DNA of 64,000 nucleotides from Cinclus cinclus (taxonomy: Eukaryota > Chordata > Aves > Passeriformes > Cinclidae), in NCBI RefSeq assembly GCF_963662255.1, contig NC_085046.1, forward strand, positions 136,877,392 through 136,941,391, written 5' to 3'. The stretch's first letter is position 1, and every line of letters begins with the position of its first letter. Shown here in pieces: positions 48,349-60,100 of the stretch. A program made the translations under genes and the position numbers. Below the pieces are notes generated by a model, which was not told where the DNA came from, ran no database searches, and saw only the letters and a program-made list of their open reading frames with translations.

Positions 48349-50698
48349 GGAACATGACAAGTATTAAAAAAGGCATAACCCCATCTTTAATGGCATTTCC
48401 AGCATTTCCCAATTTGTGACAGGCCTGAAACCAAAAGGGGAAAAGAACAAGAAAGTTACTTTATCCAGAAGTGTACACTTTGAAGTATCTATGCTGGTCT
48501 GAGCTAAGTCGTTCATTTCTGCTGGTTTCTGCTCAGTTCCAGCCACAGTGGCCAAGAAAAGCAGAACTTTGTGTCTCAGTGTTCCCTTGTATTTTAGAGC
48601 AGGTACTCCAAAACTGGAGAAAACAAGCTGAGACAGACCACAGCCTTAGTTTCTTCTTTCAGCACAAAGTAATATGAAGATCAAACTGACTAGAAGTAAT
48701 TGTGAGTGGAATTACACCCTCAGAAGACATTACATCTAATGACTTAATTCACTGAACAAGAAGCTAGAGGAATCTTGAGTTTGTCTGTCAGAAACTCACA
48801 ATGTGTACTCAGAGAAATAAAGCCACCTCTTTTGGTTGTCTATGACCATTTTACCTCTAGCTTTCCCTTTCTTTTAGTTATCAAGTTTTATGTCCTGTTC
48901 CATGTCTGACACAATGGTATAGTGCTCTTCTATAGTGCTGAAGTCTGACAGGACTTCTGTAAAAGATCATGTAGGGGTACTTCAATACCTTCCAATTTAA
49001 CTGACTTTTATTTACAAGTTTTGACCAAAAACAATTATTGCATACACTGCCATAATTGTCTATTATGCTACCTGTACTACTATAATGTAACAGCAATCTG
49101 GTAAATTCTGTTTTTGGATATCCTGTTTAAAATTACTTAGTGCAACAATGTAAATAGTGCCAATAGCAGAACAGAATGCTGGCAGAAGGAAAGAACTAAT
49201 TATGATGAAACTGCTTGTGGCAACATTACCTTAATGCAGTAGATATGTTTTATATAAAAGTACACTTTTTATTCATTTCAAGGATTTTGCTGAATTTTCC
49301 TAGGTTACTCTTTAAGACAGTGGAGACCCGGACATTTACAAGCTTCCAATTCTAAGATTTCCCAGTGCAGTTTCCAAAAGTACATGTTCATCCTTTCATA
49401 CAATTCCTAGTATCAAATGTCTTCTGGGCATTGTACGTTTTTTCTGCTCTATCCATTTTAACAAAAGGGGTGAAATCTTCCTTATTTTATTTAATTATTT
49501 GCTTCTTACATTCAGATTTTGCCATAGCTATTAGGGAGGAATGGATTTTACTTGCAATGAACAATAAATCCTTATTTCAAAAATCCTTTCAGCCTGATCT
49601 GTTGCAAGTTTAGTTGGAGTTGCTAAATTTGGAGCTGATTCATTTTCCCTTTTCACTACCTAATTTTCCCAGTAAAACCTAACAATGGTTTATGAACTTG
49701 GTAAGACTAAGAGTGATGATGATCTCTCCTTACAGTGAGCTTAGACTGCTGGTGGCAAATGCTGACAGAGCAGGGGAAACATCTTTGCTATCTCATTGCT
49801 TTCTGTTTTAATTACTTTCTTGCCTCCATTGTTGTACTAGATTTTAACAGATTTATTTTTTTTTAAACTCACAGGCCAGGAAAGTACTAATACTCATACT
49901 TTACAAATGGAACTGGTAAACACTGATAAGCCATAAGACCTTTGACATAATTGGATATAATTGGATACAATTGTATTCTAGAAACAGCTTTCAAAACCAG
50001 ATCACATTGCAAATATCTGTTATGATAGGCTTGAGTATAATTTGATCATGTCTTTGATCACGGAATGGATATTGCAGCAACTCTTATGAACTTGTAGCTC
50101 TTTTTCTTGTCTGTTCTTCTTGCTTAATGTTCAGCACTGGATTTTTTAATGTAATTTCTTGTTCCACTTAGTGCATTTTTATAGTATATTTTAAAATACG
50201 CTGATTTTTCATCCTAAATGGCCTGATTATTTTCTACAGACTTCCCTCTGTCACCTAAAACTTATGTCAGAGTCTGTGTGCCTTCCATCCAGTCTTGGAC
50301 CTATGTTACAGGTGGAAAGGCTGTAGCCAAATCTTTTTTTCTCTCTTATTTTTTATTTTTGTTTTGTTTTGTTTTTGTCCCAACCTCAAGAAGCTCAGAA
50401 TTTTTTTCTCTATCATATCCTAACTGGAGAAGGTTTAAAATAGAAACGTGTGTTTAATCAGCTCAATGCGTCATACCATTTTAATGAAAGTGCTGAGAGC
50501 TGTAGGGTTTGAGAACATTGCAATGACACCTGACAGAACTAGGACTGCTCCAGAGTGCCATCTTGTGTCCCTGTGAGCTGAACTCCCACACTCCAATTTA
50601 TCCACCCCCAGCAGCACTGAGTGCTGGTGGTTCTCTCATGTTTCCTCCTGTGTCCTGTGAAGACAGTATGAATTCAGGAACAGGTGATTTGGAAAGCA
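48349..50698. other. AT-rich DNA, no gene recognised
   Basis: Only short open frames and T runs; no repeat identified. Confidence 0.45.
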
Positions 50699-50990
50699 TA
50701 TCACAGAATCACAGAAAGAGTGAGGTGGGAAGGCAGCTTTGGAGCTTGGCTGGTTCAACCCCACCTACTCAAAGCAGGGTTGCCTAGACCAGCCTGCTCA
50801 GGACCATGTCTAGGCAGGGTTTGAGCATCTTCAAGGAAGAAGACTCCACAGCATCTCTGAGCAACCTTGTTCTGGTGTTCGATCACTATTAGAGTAAAAC
50901 AAAATTTTCTTATGTTTAAACAGAATTCCCTTGAGTTCAACTACAATTAATTGCCTCTTGTCTTTATCTCCATGATACCATGGTCACTCT
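50699..50990 (-). mobile_element. CR1 LINE 3'-end fragment
   Basis: Plus-strand 'atcacagaatcacagaaaga', 'ggttcaaccccacctactca', 'ccagcctgctcaggaccatg', 'tctctgagcaaccttgttct' and 'attgcctcttgtctttatct' are reverse complements of the CR1 3' UTR, including its terminal repeats on the left. Confidence 0.9.
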
Positions 50991-50999
50991 CACCAAGGC

Positions 51000-51480
51000 T
51001 GCTCTCAGCTTTCAAACTCCAGCTAGTACTTCCTTGTTTGTAGTTCCCGGGTCCAGACAGAGCTTTTTCCCTTCATCAGATCTATGACCTAACAAAAGTT
51101 AAAATTTTTGATCCGTGCCTTCCAAAAAAAATTTGGGCCGCTTATGCCCTGCTGTGTTATTGTTCTAGCCAGTTTATTTCTTCTTCCTAATCAGGTGGTC
51201 TGATAGCCACCACAGTGCCACCCCCTAATCCTGACTCATGCTGTCTTATCTGGTTCATCATCCTTCCCCAGGCAGAACTTCACTAATTCCCTGTTCCCTC
51301 ACATGAAGGGCAATTATCCCTTCTCCACTGTCCCAGCCTGTCCTTCCTAAATAAACATTATCCATACTTGGAACTACTCCAGCCAGGTAAGATATAAACC
51401 ACATCCATGATTCCAAGGAGATCACAGCCCTGCAGCTGCTGACAAACCTCTGTTTGCTCCTCTTTATTCCCCATGAGGTA
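51000..51480 (-). mobile_element. Probable CR1 ORF2 endonuclease-region fragment
   Basis: On the minus strand, reading down from about 51475, 'catggggaataaagaggagc' is followed by 'cagctgcagggctgtgatct', by 'ggctggagtag' and by 'tttatttaggaaggacaggc'. This is the order found at the start of the CR1 endonuclease domain, encoding NK-E, then LQGCDL, then FRKDR-like residues. Frameshifts and stops are frequent. The lower part (51000-51090) is less certain. Confidence 0.5.
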
Positions 51481-51489
51481 CTTCACAGA

Positions 51490-51910
51490 AGCACAGTCAT
51501 TTCACAGAAACTGAAGATGTCAAACAGGATCAGACTTAGTGTTGACCTCTAGGTGTACACTAGTAATGACTGGTCTCCAAATAAACCTCATACCACTCAT
51601 CACCACCCTCTGAAACCAGCCATTCATCCAGTTCTTAACATAACTGATTGCACACCCAGCCCATAATTCATCACCTTCTTTCTTTATGAGGATCTTATGG
51701 GAGGCACTGCCAAAATCCTAGCTGAAGTCAAGGTAGACAATATCCACAGTTCTCTCATCATTCACCAAGACTGTCATTTCATTGTAGAAAGTTTTCAGGC
51801 TGGTCAAGCATTGCTTTCTCTTTTTAAATCTATGCTGACTGCTCCCAATTGCCTTCTTGTCCTTCACATGCCTGGAAAACATTTGCAGGATTAACTCAGA
51901 AACCTGGAAG
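51490..51910 (-). mobile_element. CR1 LINE reverse-transcriptase-region fragment
   Basis: Plus-strand 'acctctaggtgtacactagt', 'tgactggtctccaaataaac', 'gccattcatccagttcttaa', 'gctgaagtcaaggtagacaa', 'tcattgtagaaagttttcag' and 'tcacatgcctggaaaacatt' are reverse complements of the CR1 region from late reverse transcriptase into the stretch below it. A 65-codon plus-strand frame here (51697-51894) is antisense to this and is not a gene. Confidence 0.8.
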
Positions 51911-54900
51911 AAAGGTTATGAACATACTTAGAACTTGCTTTTAATGGGACTAGGGACTACTCTTTTATTTCCAACCAGATTTCAGAAGAATAAAATCTAG
52001 AAAGCAGGGCAATAGTATAAAACTCCATCTCATTTTGTGTTGTGTGACTTTACCAGTTCATTTAGCTTTTTCAGGGCAGACTAAGAACAGTTACACAGCT
52101 GAGTCCAGCATGTCAGTCCCTGACTGCCAAAAGTACAGATTAAAACATACAAACCTAATCCAAAGTAAACCATAGAGATGTATTTCAAGCACGAAATGTG
52201 CACATATACAAACCCAAGACTGTTTCAAGACCTCCACACTCCAACCATTTGACCATTGCCAGTAGAATCATTCTCTCAGAGAACAAAAAATGTATCAAAG
52301 GTATCAAGGGACCTGTGCTGGGTGTTGGTGAAAATTAGTTTACACTCCTCAGTTGTCTTTTGTAAACAGTATTAAAGATAAGCCTTCAAACAGGTACCTA
52401 ATGCCTGACTTGCCTTGGGATGCTTTTTATTTGCTTTGGCTGAGGTCAGACCCCGGATGACCGATTCCATTTTAAACTTGGAATTGTTTGCTTTTTTTTT
52501 TTTAAGATAAGTATCCATTGACCAGCCTTTTGTGCCATCAGTAGTATCTGCAGATTGTTATAATACAGATATCCATAGCCCATAGCTGAGCTCTCTAGAC
52601 TGGTAAAGGAAAATTCTGTCAACTTAAAGTCAATTCTGTATTGAGTCTGAGCACTGAAACTGAAACAATATCAAAAATGCAACTTTCCATGTGCTGATCA
52701 ACCTGATATGGGCAGTAGGAGCAAGTTTGTATCTAGGGACAAGAACCTCTTCATCTAACCCTGCTTAAAGCAATTTTTACTAGTCAGACTCCTTATAGAC
52801 AGACTACTACTACTACTAGACAGACTCTGACAATATTTATACTCACATAAGTTCCCATAAAGTAAGGGAATGCTGTTTTTCCTTTTCCTAGAGGGGAACT
52901 GAGGAACAGAGGAGTTAAACAATTTGTTCCAAGACACACAGGAAATTTGTGCGCAGAACAGGAAATGAAATGCAGTAAGCTGAAGCCTATTATTTTACTC
53001 ACTTCCTTGTAAAAATGATCTTTCATCATTTTCACCCACGCAAGCATAAATTAGAATTTCCTCCTTTCTTCTAATCTGGGATGTTCTTATACAGATGCAG
53101 TGGACACCTGCTCCTATTTTAATGAATATTATGGCAAGTCATCCTTCTTGATTATGTCCATTATCCTAATTATTGAATTTCTCTTGCAAAAAGCTCAATC
53201 TCGTTTTCAGTTCCATTTACCTCTTGTTATGCTTTTCTTTGTTTTATCGTAACTTTGTAGCTTAGCATTATTGTTCACAGATTTGATCATGAAAGTGAAA
53301 AGTAAACAGACATTATGCCAAAAAGCAGTATTTCAAAACTCACTCATTAGCACAACATTTGAAAGAAAATTAATTTCATGCTTTAAATATCTAAGGACTC
53401 TGGATGAGAATATATTAGCTCGGTTATTCTTTTCTCTCAAATTTTCTTTCAAAATTTAATTCTATTATATAGTAGGGGGGAATATTTTTAGGCTATTTGT
53501 CATCTAGGCTTTCATTATGGTTTGGGTGTTTTTTTAGCTCCTATACCTCCTTTCTCTTTTATGTGTTTTCTGCCAGAGTTCAACATTTCATTCCAGACTT
53601 TTGTAGTGTGGGTATCCGGTGCTGTCAGTGGACCTCTGGTTTTGGTTCCTTAAAGTATTTAATAGTCTGCCTGATGAATTAAAAGTGTTTAAGTCCCTTT
53701 AGGATTAAGTTAAACTGGAGCACATACACAAAAGTTTTTGCCAGACCATGATATACTGTCATCTTTATGGTCAAGCGTGTGCACTTTGATTTATGCCAAA
53801 GACTTCAAACCTGGCTTGATTTTTATGTTCACTTGAGATCCACCGCACAAATAACAGTTCAAGAGAAAATGAGATGAGGTTTCAAAGCTTTGAATGTTTC
53901 AGTAAGACTAACATTGATGTTGAAATAACTGGACCTTTTCAATTAATTTATCTATTTATCAATCTAAAAAACAGATCAGACTGTTGGCTTTATATTAAAC
54001 CAAAAATACAAAGTTCTGACCAAAACTAATACGTTTTTGTACAAGCTGCTATCAAAGTATATTACAAAGAAAATTGAATTTTAGGTCTAACTACTGAGAT
54101 CAACACATAATTTATGTGAATTCTTCCTCATGAAATTTTTGAAATTTTAAATTTACATCCCAGATGTTGGGTATTTCCACCAATATCCTAGCCTAAAAAA
54201 TAGAGGTTGGGAATCTTGACAGGCTTTCTTGTGGAATATGCAATGCCTTCTATTCTTATTCTCATTCAAAGTATCCTAGATAACTTATTATGTAGTGTTT
54301 GTGGCTGTTTTAATTACTTGATTAGAGCAACATGCAGAAGCTTAGCTGCAAAGAGAGCCCCATGATGCTGGGAGTTGCATAACACAGAGCTTTGGTTTCC
54401 TTCCCTTTGGAGAAGAATGAGAGATTCAGGGAGTGAAAATAAAACAAAACAAAATAATGACAACAATGACCAAACAAAAAATCCAATTAAAATCCAACCA
54501 TCTCCAAAAATGAGAATGATGTCAAGCATTCACCTACCAAAAGTTCTTTCCAGCCTCTCCTTTCAAGACTGGGAATATTACTTTTACCAGTCATGGAATA
54601 GCACTAACTAGGGTACAACAAATCATATATATATTGGGTAACTGTCTTAGAGGCTGAATATAGATTCTTTATGAGAGAAGGTTTAGCCTAACTAAACTGA
54701 GGAGTGAATTAAAATTCCACTTCATATGAATGCACCAACCTGTTGTTACATAAAGACAAGCACCAGAGGCATGGAAGTCTTTAAAGTAAGAGCCTATTTT
54801 TCAAAGAGTAATTTTAGACATTTAGTTTTATAAGAGAATTATGCAATCAAAATGTCTGCAGAAGAAACAAAGAAGGTTGGTATTCCACAGACAATCATGT

Positions 54901-57473
54901 TCAGCATTAACCCTCTAGGGATAATCTCCTGTTCATTTCAACTTGATCCTTCACCTTTTAACTGTCAAGACACCTTTAATATTTTTACTCACATATCTAA
55001 TTTTCTTTGTGCAGTGTGTAGTTATATTTCCAGCTCCAGGTTTTAAAGCTTAATCTAAGGAACAGGAGCCTAAAATTTAGCCATTGAAGCACTGGGCTTA
55101 AAAAAGCTCCACATCCCTTTATTTAGTTGATTCCTAAGTGAATACCCTAGGATCAGCCAGGAAATCTGTGGCAAAGTCAAAAATGATATATCAGTCTCCA
55201 GGAACTCGGGCAGAAGGCCATTGTTTCTATCACTGTAGGTTAAAGATTCTAGTCCAAGCTGGAATAGGAAAGTGGGTGAAAAATAACTCCAAACACTTTC
55301 AAAGAGTAGTCAGAGGAATCCTAAAAGCAAGCAAAGCTGCATATTGATCTTTAGTTTTGCACAAAATCCTTGATTTTTCAGTATATATGAGAGCTTCACA
55401 ACTGGGAGCAATTACAGACAAAAATTATGACATGATGTATGAGTCAACATACAAATGATCTTTGGGAAAAGAGGTTCTTGAAAGGGAGTTTTGGCATATG
55501 AAACGATACAAAAAGCACTGCATGGTTTGATTGTTGGGGAAATTATATACTGGTATGTGACACCTTTGGGGAAAGTTCTGAGAAGTAGGTCAGGTGCCAT
55601 GACTCTATAGCAGACTGGTTACTTATTCATTGGGATCAGCTGTTCTGAGCTTCAGGAAGTTCAGGTCTCAGCAGCTGCTGTGTAATCAGGGCACAAAATG
55701 CTTTACAATGGTTGGCTATAAAAGATGGGGATTGAGTGAGAGGGCCTGAGTTATTGTCCTCCTGTGATTGGTACATGCAGTACATAGAAAATTCTCTCAT
55801 GCTTAAGCCTTTCCTTTATATTTCTAGTGTTAACAAAATTAATTTTTTGCCACCAAGGGTTTCTTCCCCCACTTCCCCATGTTCCCACAATAATTTCTGG
55901 TTCCAATTTAAGTAGTTGCTGTTGTTTGGGTTGTTTTTGTTTTTTGGTTTTTATATAAATATGTTTTAGATGGATCCAGTGCTTGTGAATGGTGCTAACC
56001 TATTTGATCCTGGACTGGGGAGAGGGTAAACCTTAAGCATTGAAAAGAACTAGGACCTCACAGAAGGAAGAGGCCTAAAAAACAATTGATAACTTGGGGG
56101 GCAAATATAGCAGTGGAGGATAAAGCATCAGATTAACTGATCAAAATAGGACTGAAAATCTGTCTACCTCAAGTAGGATCCTAAGGAGTCAATGGATGCC
56201 CAATGTATGACTACCACTCTGGGAGATCACTTTAACTGAAAATAGAGCTGAATTTTTTTTCTATCAAAGACCGTTTCTTTGGTGAAGGTCAAGAGGTGGA
56301 ATCTGAAGGAGGGTGGATGAGAATATTCCTCTGGTTTTGGATTTGTTGGACCATCACTTTTCCTTAGATCCCAGTGAGAACTCCCCACTTCCTTCTTCTC
56401 ATCCCTTCAACTGGCCTGCAGTTCAGTCTACAGTCAGCTTAAATATTCCTTTCATTGAGACCCTTTCTCTGCTACTGGACAGTGCTGTTTCATAATGACA
56501 ATGTGATGGTTGCCAATAACAATTGCCATTTTGTTGCACATTTATGTCATAAAGACACCAAACTGGCAAAGTCAAATGGAAGCAAAAATAAAAATTACTT
56601 AGTGCTAGACAGTGACAGAGACATCACAGAAATCATAACATGGGCACACACATAACACTGCTTGTGCAAGGATCTCCATTCTCTTTTAACAAGTAGGGAA
56701 GGAGTAGTACCATTTTAGTGGTTATAGGAGAGACTTGTACAGGCCGTTCTATTCAGCCCAGGTAATTACCACTGGGTAATTAGCAACACACAAGCAGGAA
56801 GCTGGGATGAAATCCTAGCACTACAAAAATTATACATTCAAATGTTCTTTCAGTGATTTAACTATAAAAAAAAATTATTCAAATACTTTTCTAAGAATAA
56901 TAGCAGGCAGTTTTGTAAGAAACCTACAACTGTTTCTTTGATATATTAATAATACACATCCAGCTACTCAGAGAACTCAAATTATCACTCTGACTACTTT
57001 CTGTGTTAAAATTTGGCAGAAATTAGAAAGGTCTTTTTGTAACCAGCATCTATACATGTATAATCCTAGATGTCTGTCATGTCATTCCGCTAGTAGTTTT
57101 CCTTCCCTCTGAATACAAGAGGCTAGTCTAGGTGAGAAACAGGGCAGATACAGGGTAGTTCATTATTTGTTTCTTAGGCTTGTCATAGACTTGAGGCTTT
57201 ATCCATAAAAAGGGAGAAAAGAAGGTAGCAACAGACACAAAGAAGACATGCCAAGGAAGTGTTTGTCAACCTAGTCCTGATTTCTCATGGTGTTACAAAG
57301 GGGCATATGGTGGCCCTATGGCAGTAGTTTAGTTAATGCACCTGGAGAGAGTCCTTTATTTCCTTCACTGTTTGAAGGTAAGACAGTATCTCTAACATCA
57401 GAATTTTATTCCCATTAAACAAGGCAAATCTTGCAGGTTGTAATATTTTACTTATTTGATCTATCCTCTATAA
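51911..57473. other. Long AT-rich stretch, no gene recognised
   Basis: No recognised repeat, exon or RNA gene. A poly(T) run lies near 52491-52503, and short CTA repeats occur at 52805-52818. Confidence 0.45.
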
Positions 57474-58045
57474 GTGTGTGTAGTAGTCACTCACTCCGTC
57501 TCCCCACCTAGGGATGGGAAAGATAATCATAAGAGTAAAAATGAGAAAACCCATGGCTAGAGATAAAGACAGTTTAATAGGTAAAGGGAAAACTACACAA
57601 GCAAGTAAAGCAGAACTAGGAATTCACTCACCACTTCCAATGGTCAGGTTGGCATTCATCTGCCCCAAGAAGAGCAAGGCTTCATCACACAATGGTGACA
57701 TGGGAAGACAAACCCCATCACTCAAACCTCTCCTTCATTCCTCCTTCTTCACCCAGCTTCATATGATGAGCATGAGACCATAAGGGTGTAGAATATCCCT
57801 TGCGTCAACTGGGGTCAGCTGTCCTGACAATATGCTCTCCCACATTCCCAAACACCCCCAGTCTCTGCACTGGTGGGGTGGGGTGGGGTGAGAAGCAGAG
57901 AAGGCCTTGACTCTAGGCAGGCATTGCTCAGCAATAAGAAAAACAACCTTGTGCTATCAACACTGTTTTGAGCACAAATCCCAAACTATAGCCTGTATTA
58001 GCTACTATGAAGAAAATGAACTCTATCCCAGCCAAAACAAATACA
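57474..58045 (-). mobile_element. 3' LTR of the non-autonomous ERV
   Basis: Plus-strand order: 'tcactcactccg' near the left edge, 'gagtaaaaatgagaaaaccc', 'agtttaataggtaaag', 'aattcactcacc', 'caactggggtcagctgtcct', 'gaaggccttgactctagg', 'gctatcaacactgttttgag', 'agctactatgaagaaaatga' and 'tatcccagccaaaaca'. The sense strand begins TGTATTTGTTTTGGCTGGG at 58045. The sister copy is at 10367-11170. The left edge is uncertain by about 10 bp. The open frame at 57514-57783 is inside the LTR. A short (GGGGT)3 run occurs at about 57873-57890. Confidence 0.8.
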
Positions 58046-58811
58046 TTTTCTACCCCTTCTTCCATACCATTCACATCATGTTCAGGTCCCGCACTATCCA
58101 ATATTACCTACTTAACAACTAACCCCCTCCATGAGCCTTGATATAATACAGAACATTAGTCTATGTCTCCTTTAGTCTGTGGATGAAACATTAAATGCTC
58201 TTAAAATATCCACTGAGTTCATTTAGTCCATGACTTTGGGTTCCATTTGTTATGGTAGTCACTCAGAATAATAGAGGTGGTCTGTTGTGTGGAATTATTT
58301 GGCACCAAAACTAGTTCAAGTTAAGTCCCACTTGCACTTGTAGGTCTTCTCTTGCATTGGTTCATGTGAGTCCTGTTTCAGTAATTCCCATTGAATTTCC
58401 ATTACAGCCTTGACCCCTGGTCCCTGTCGACCAGACCACAGTGTTTACCATTGCAATAAACTCTTCCCCTTGCTCTTGCTCTGGCTCAGACTTACCCACA
58501 GAGTGCAGTCCCACAGGACTATACCTGCTTCTAGTGGAGCCTTCCCTATTAGCTCCAGTCTCTACAGGAGTATAACTGCTGCAGCATAGGTTTGTTCATA
58601 GTCACTTTGGGACACATCTCTTCCAGAATGGCTTCTCCTTGGGCCAGGAAGCCTTTAGAGCTTCAGGTGGATATAAGCCTTACCAATGGCTGCAGTCCCT
58701 CCAGCTGTGAACCTGCTTCAGCTTGCCTTACCCTGGCTGAAGTCAGGGTGTCCAGTTCTGTTATGGGCTTATCTATGTCCACACACTTTGAGGTGCTGCA
58801 GTGTGACCTCA

Positions 58812-59506
58812 TGTGAGAGCCTGAACTGCTAGTGATTAATGACTGAAACATTCTGCCAGTTGCTGTAAGAGACTGGACTGGTGGTACTAACGGTTGAAAT
58901 AATGGGCTGGGAGCTCCTTTAGTGATGTAGAGTGGTGCAGAAGGGCGTGGACATCTGAAGTTACAAACTGGGTTTCCAGATAAGGAAAACGGCAGATAAG
59001 AGGTGCTTGAAATAAAATCCAGTGAGGTGGGATAGGTCCCTATCATGCCAGTGTCCTTCCTTACATGACTCAGCTGTGAAAACTCCCCTCTAAACACTGA
59101 CTGAGAGACAGTTGCAGCTTCTTGGAGGGTGTGAAGACTCCTGAAGAGTCCTACCTGCGCATTCCCACCTGAGTCTGAGCATAACATAAGCCTAATGGAT
59201 CAGGTGTTTTGCACTCCTTCCTCCCCACCATTTGATGGATACACTCTGCAACCAACACCTTGACAAGACTACAACCCTGACAAGATGAAGATCAATAGGA
59301 TGCTGTTGGGATCTATAGAATGGTGATATTTTCCCTTCTTATTCTGTTTATCTGTCACACTCTTTCCTTCTGACTCTTTATCTCTCTCTACCCCACACTT
59401 ACTCATAAATAAAAATCTGTACTTTTGATTTTGGCATATTATCTTCTTTACACCTTAATTTGGGCAAAGGTATTTCTCTAATAATTTTAATAATTGCACC
59501 TCACCA
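58812..59506 (+). mobile_element. Nested solo LTR of a different family, with target duplication
   Basis: A 695-bp element begins TGTGAGAGCC and ends CTCACCA, so its ends form an imperfect inverted repeat (TGTGAG against TGGTGAG). It is flanked by 'cctca' at 58807-58811 and 59507-59511; the surrounding match extends to 'acctcatg' on both sides. AATAAA at 59408-59413 with about 93 bp to the 3' end sets the plus orientation. The host repeat text resumes directly after it ('gagcaaccactgatgcttca'), so it inserted into the older ERV. No internal retroviral sequence is present. Confidence 0.75.
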
Positions 59507-60003
59507 CCTCATGAGCAACCACTGATGCTTCAAGGTGTACCTGCTGCACCATGGACTTAGACAGAGTAGCTTTGAGGAGTACCTTCTCCAGTGTGGACTT
59601 ATCCTTGGGCCACAGTAGTCCCTTCAGAGGTACTGCTGGTGTGGGACAGACATAACCACAGCCACAGGCTCTCTGAGATGCACCTGCTCTGACGTGGGCT
59701 TATCCGCCCACAGATGCTTCAGGGTGTCCTTCTCCTGCATGGACACATCCACATTTTCTCAACTCAAGTTCCCACTGCAGTTCCAGTCTATCCAGTAAAG
59801 GAGTACAGAAACAGCAGTCATGCCCTGGCCACCATCCAGCTGAGGTGTGTCACCAGGTGTTATCCCAGGCACAGCAGAGGGGGCTGTTCATCAGCACTAC
59901 AGAAAGCAGTGAAAACAAAAAGCAGCTAGCAACCAGCACTGGCCTCCAACACACAGTGAAGCAGGGAAGCCCCATGGCAAGTACAGGAGATAGTTAATTA
60001 AAA

Positions 60004-60021
60004 GCCTCACAGTAGGTGCCA
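60004..60021 (-). promoter_or_regulatory. Primer-binding-site-like element
   Basis: On the minus strand it reads tggcacctactgtgaggc, beginning TGG and lying 8 bp ('gtcctttt') inside the CA end of the 5' LTR remnant at 60030. The sequence resembles lysine-tRNA type binding sites with several substitutions. Its position supports the LTR-to-internal boundary and the minus-strand orientation. Confidence 0.55.
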
Positions 60022-60029
60022 AAAAGGAC

Positions 60030-60100
60030 TGTCATGTCCATGGTGCTAGGAGGGGGAAAAGAATTAGAAGGGTAAAAGTGAGAAAACTTGTGGGTTGAGA
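60030..60100 (-). mobile_element. Truncated 5' LTR remnant (3' end only)
   Basis: Plus-strand 'gaattagaagggtaaaagtg' and 'agaaaacttgtgggttgaga' match the corresponding end of the 3' LTR at 57515-57562. After about 60100 the similarity stops, so the upstream part of the 5' LTR, including its promoter, is missing. Confidence 0.7.

Larger units (their letters stand above)
57474..60100 (-). mobile_element. Non-autonomous endogenous retrovirus remnant, minus strand
   Basis: The parts in sense (minus) order are: a 5' LTR reduced to its last 70 bp or so (60100-60030), a primer-binding-site-like element (60021-60004), a non-coding internal region (about 60003-58046, interrupted by another LTR at 58812-59506), and a 3' LTR (58045-57474). 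The 5' remnant shares 'agNgtaaaaNtgagaaaac' with the 3' LTR at the corresponding place. The internal region has no recognisable gag, pol or env. Instead it carries degenerate repeats of a motif like minus-strand 'ggataagcccatg', 'agagcaggt' and 'cctgaagNatctgtgg' (plus-strand examples at 58480-58760 and 59510-59745). The 174-codon frame at 58663-59187 crosses the internal region and the nested LTR, so it cannot be a gene. Confidence 0.75.

Noticed and set aside
58663..59187. 174-codon minus frame
   Set aside because: It crosses from a nested LTR into the internal region of an older ERV, so it cannot be a single ancestral gene.
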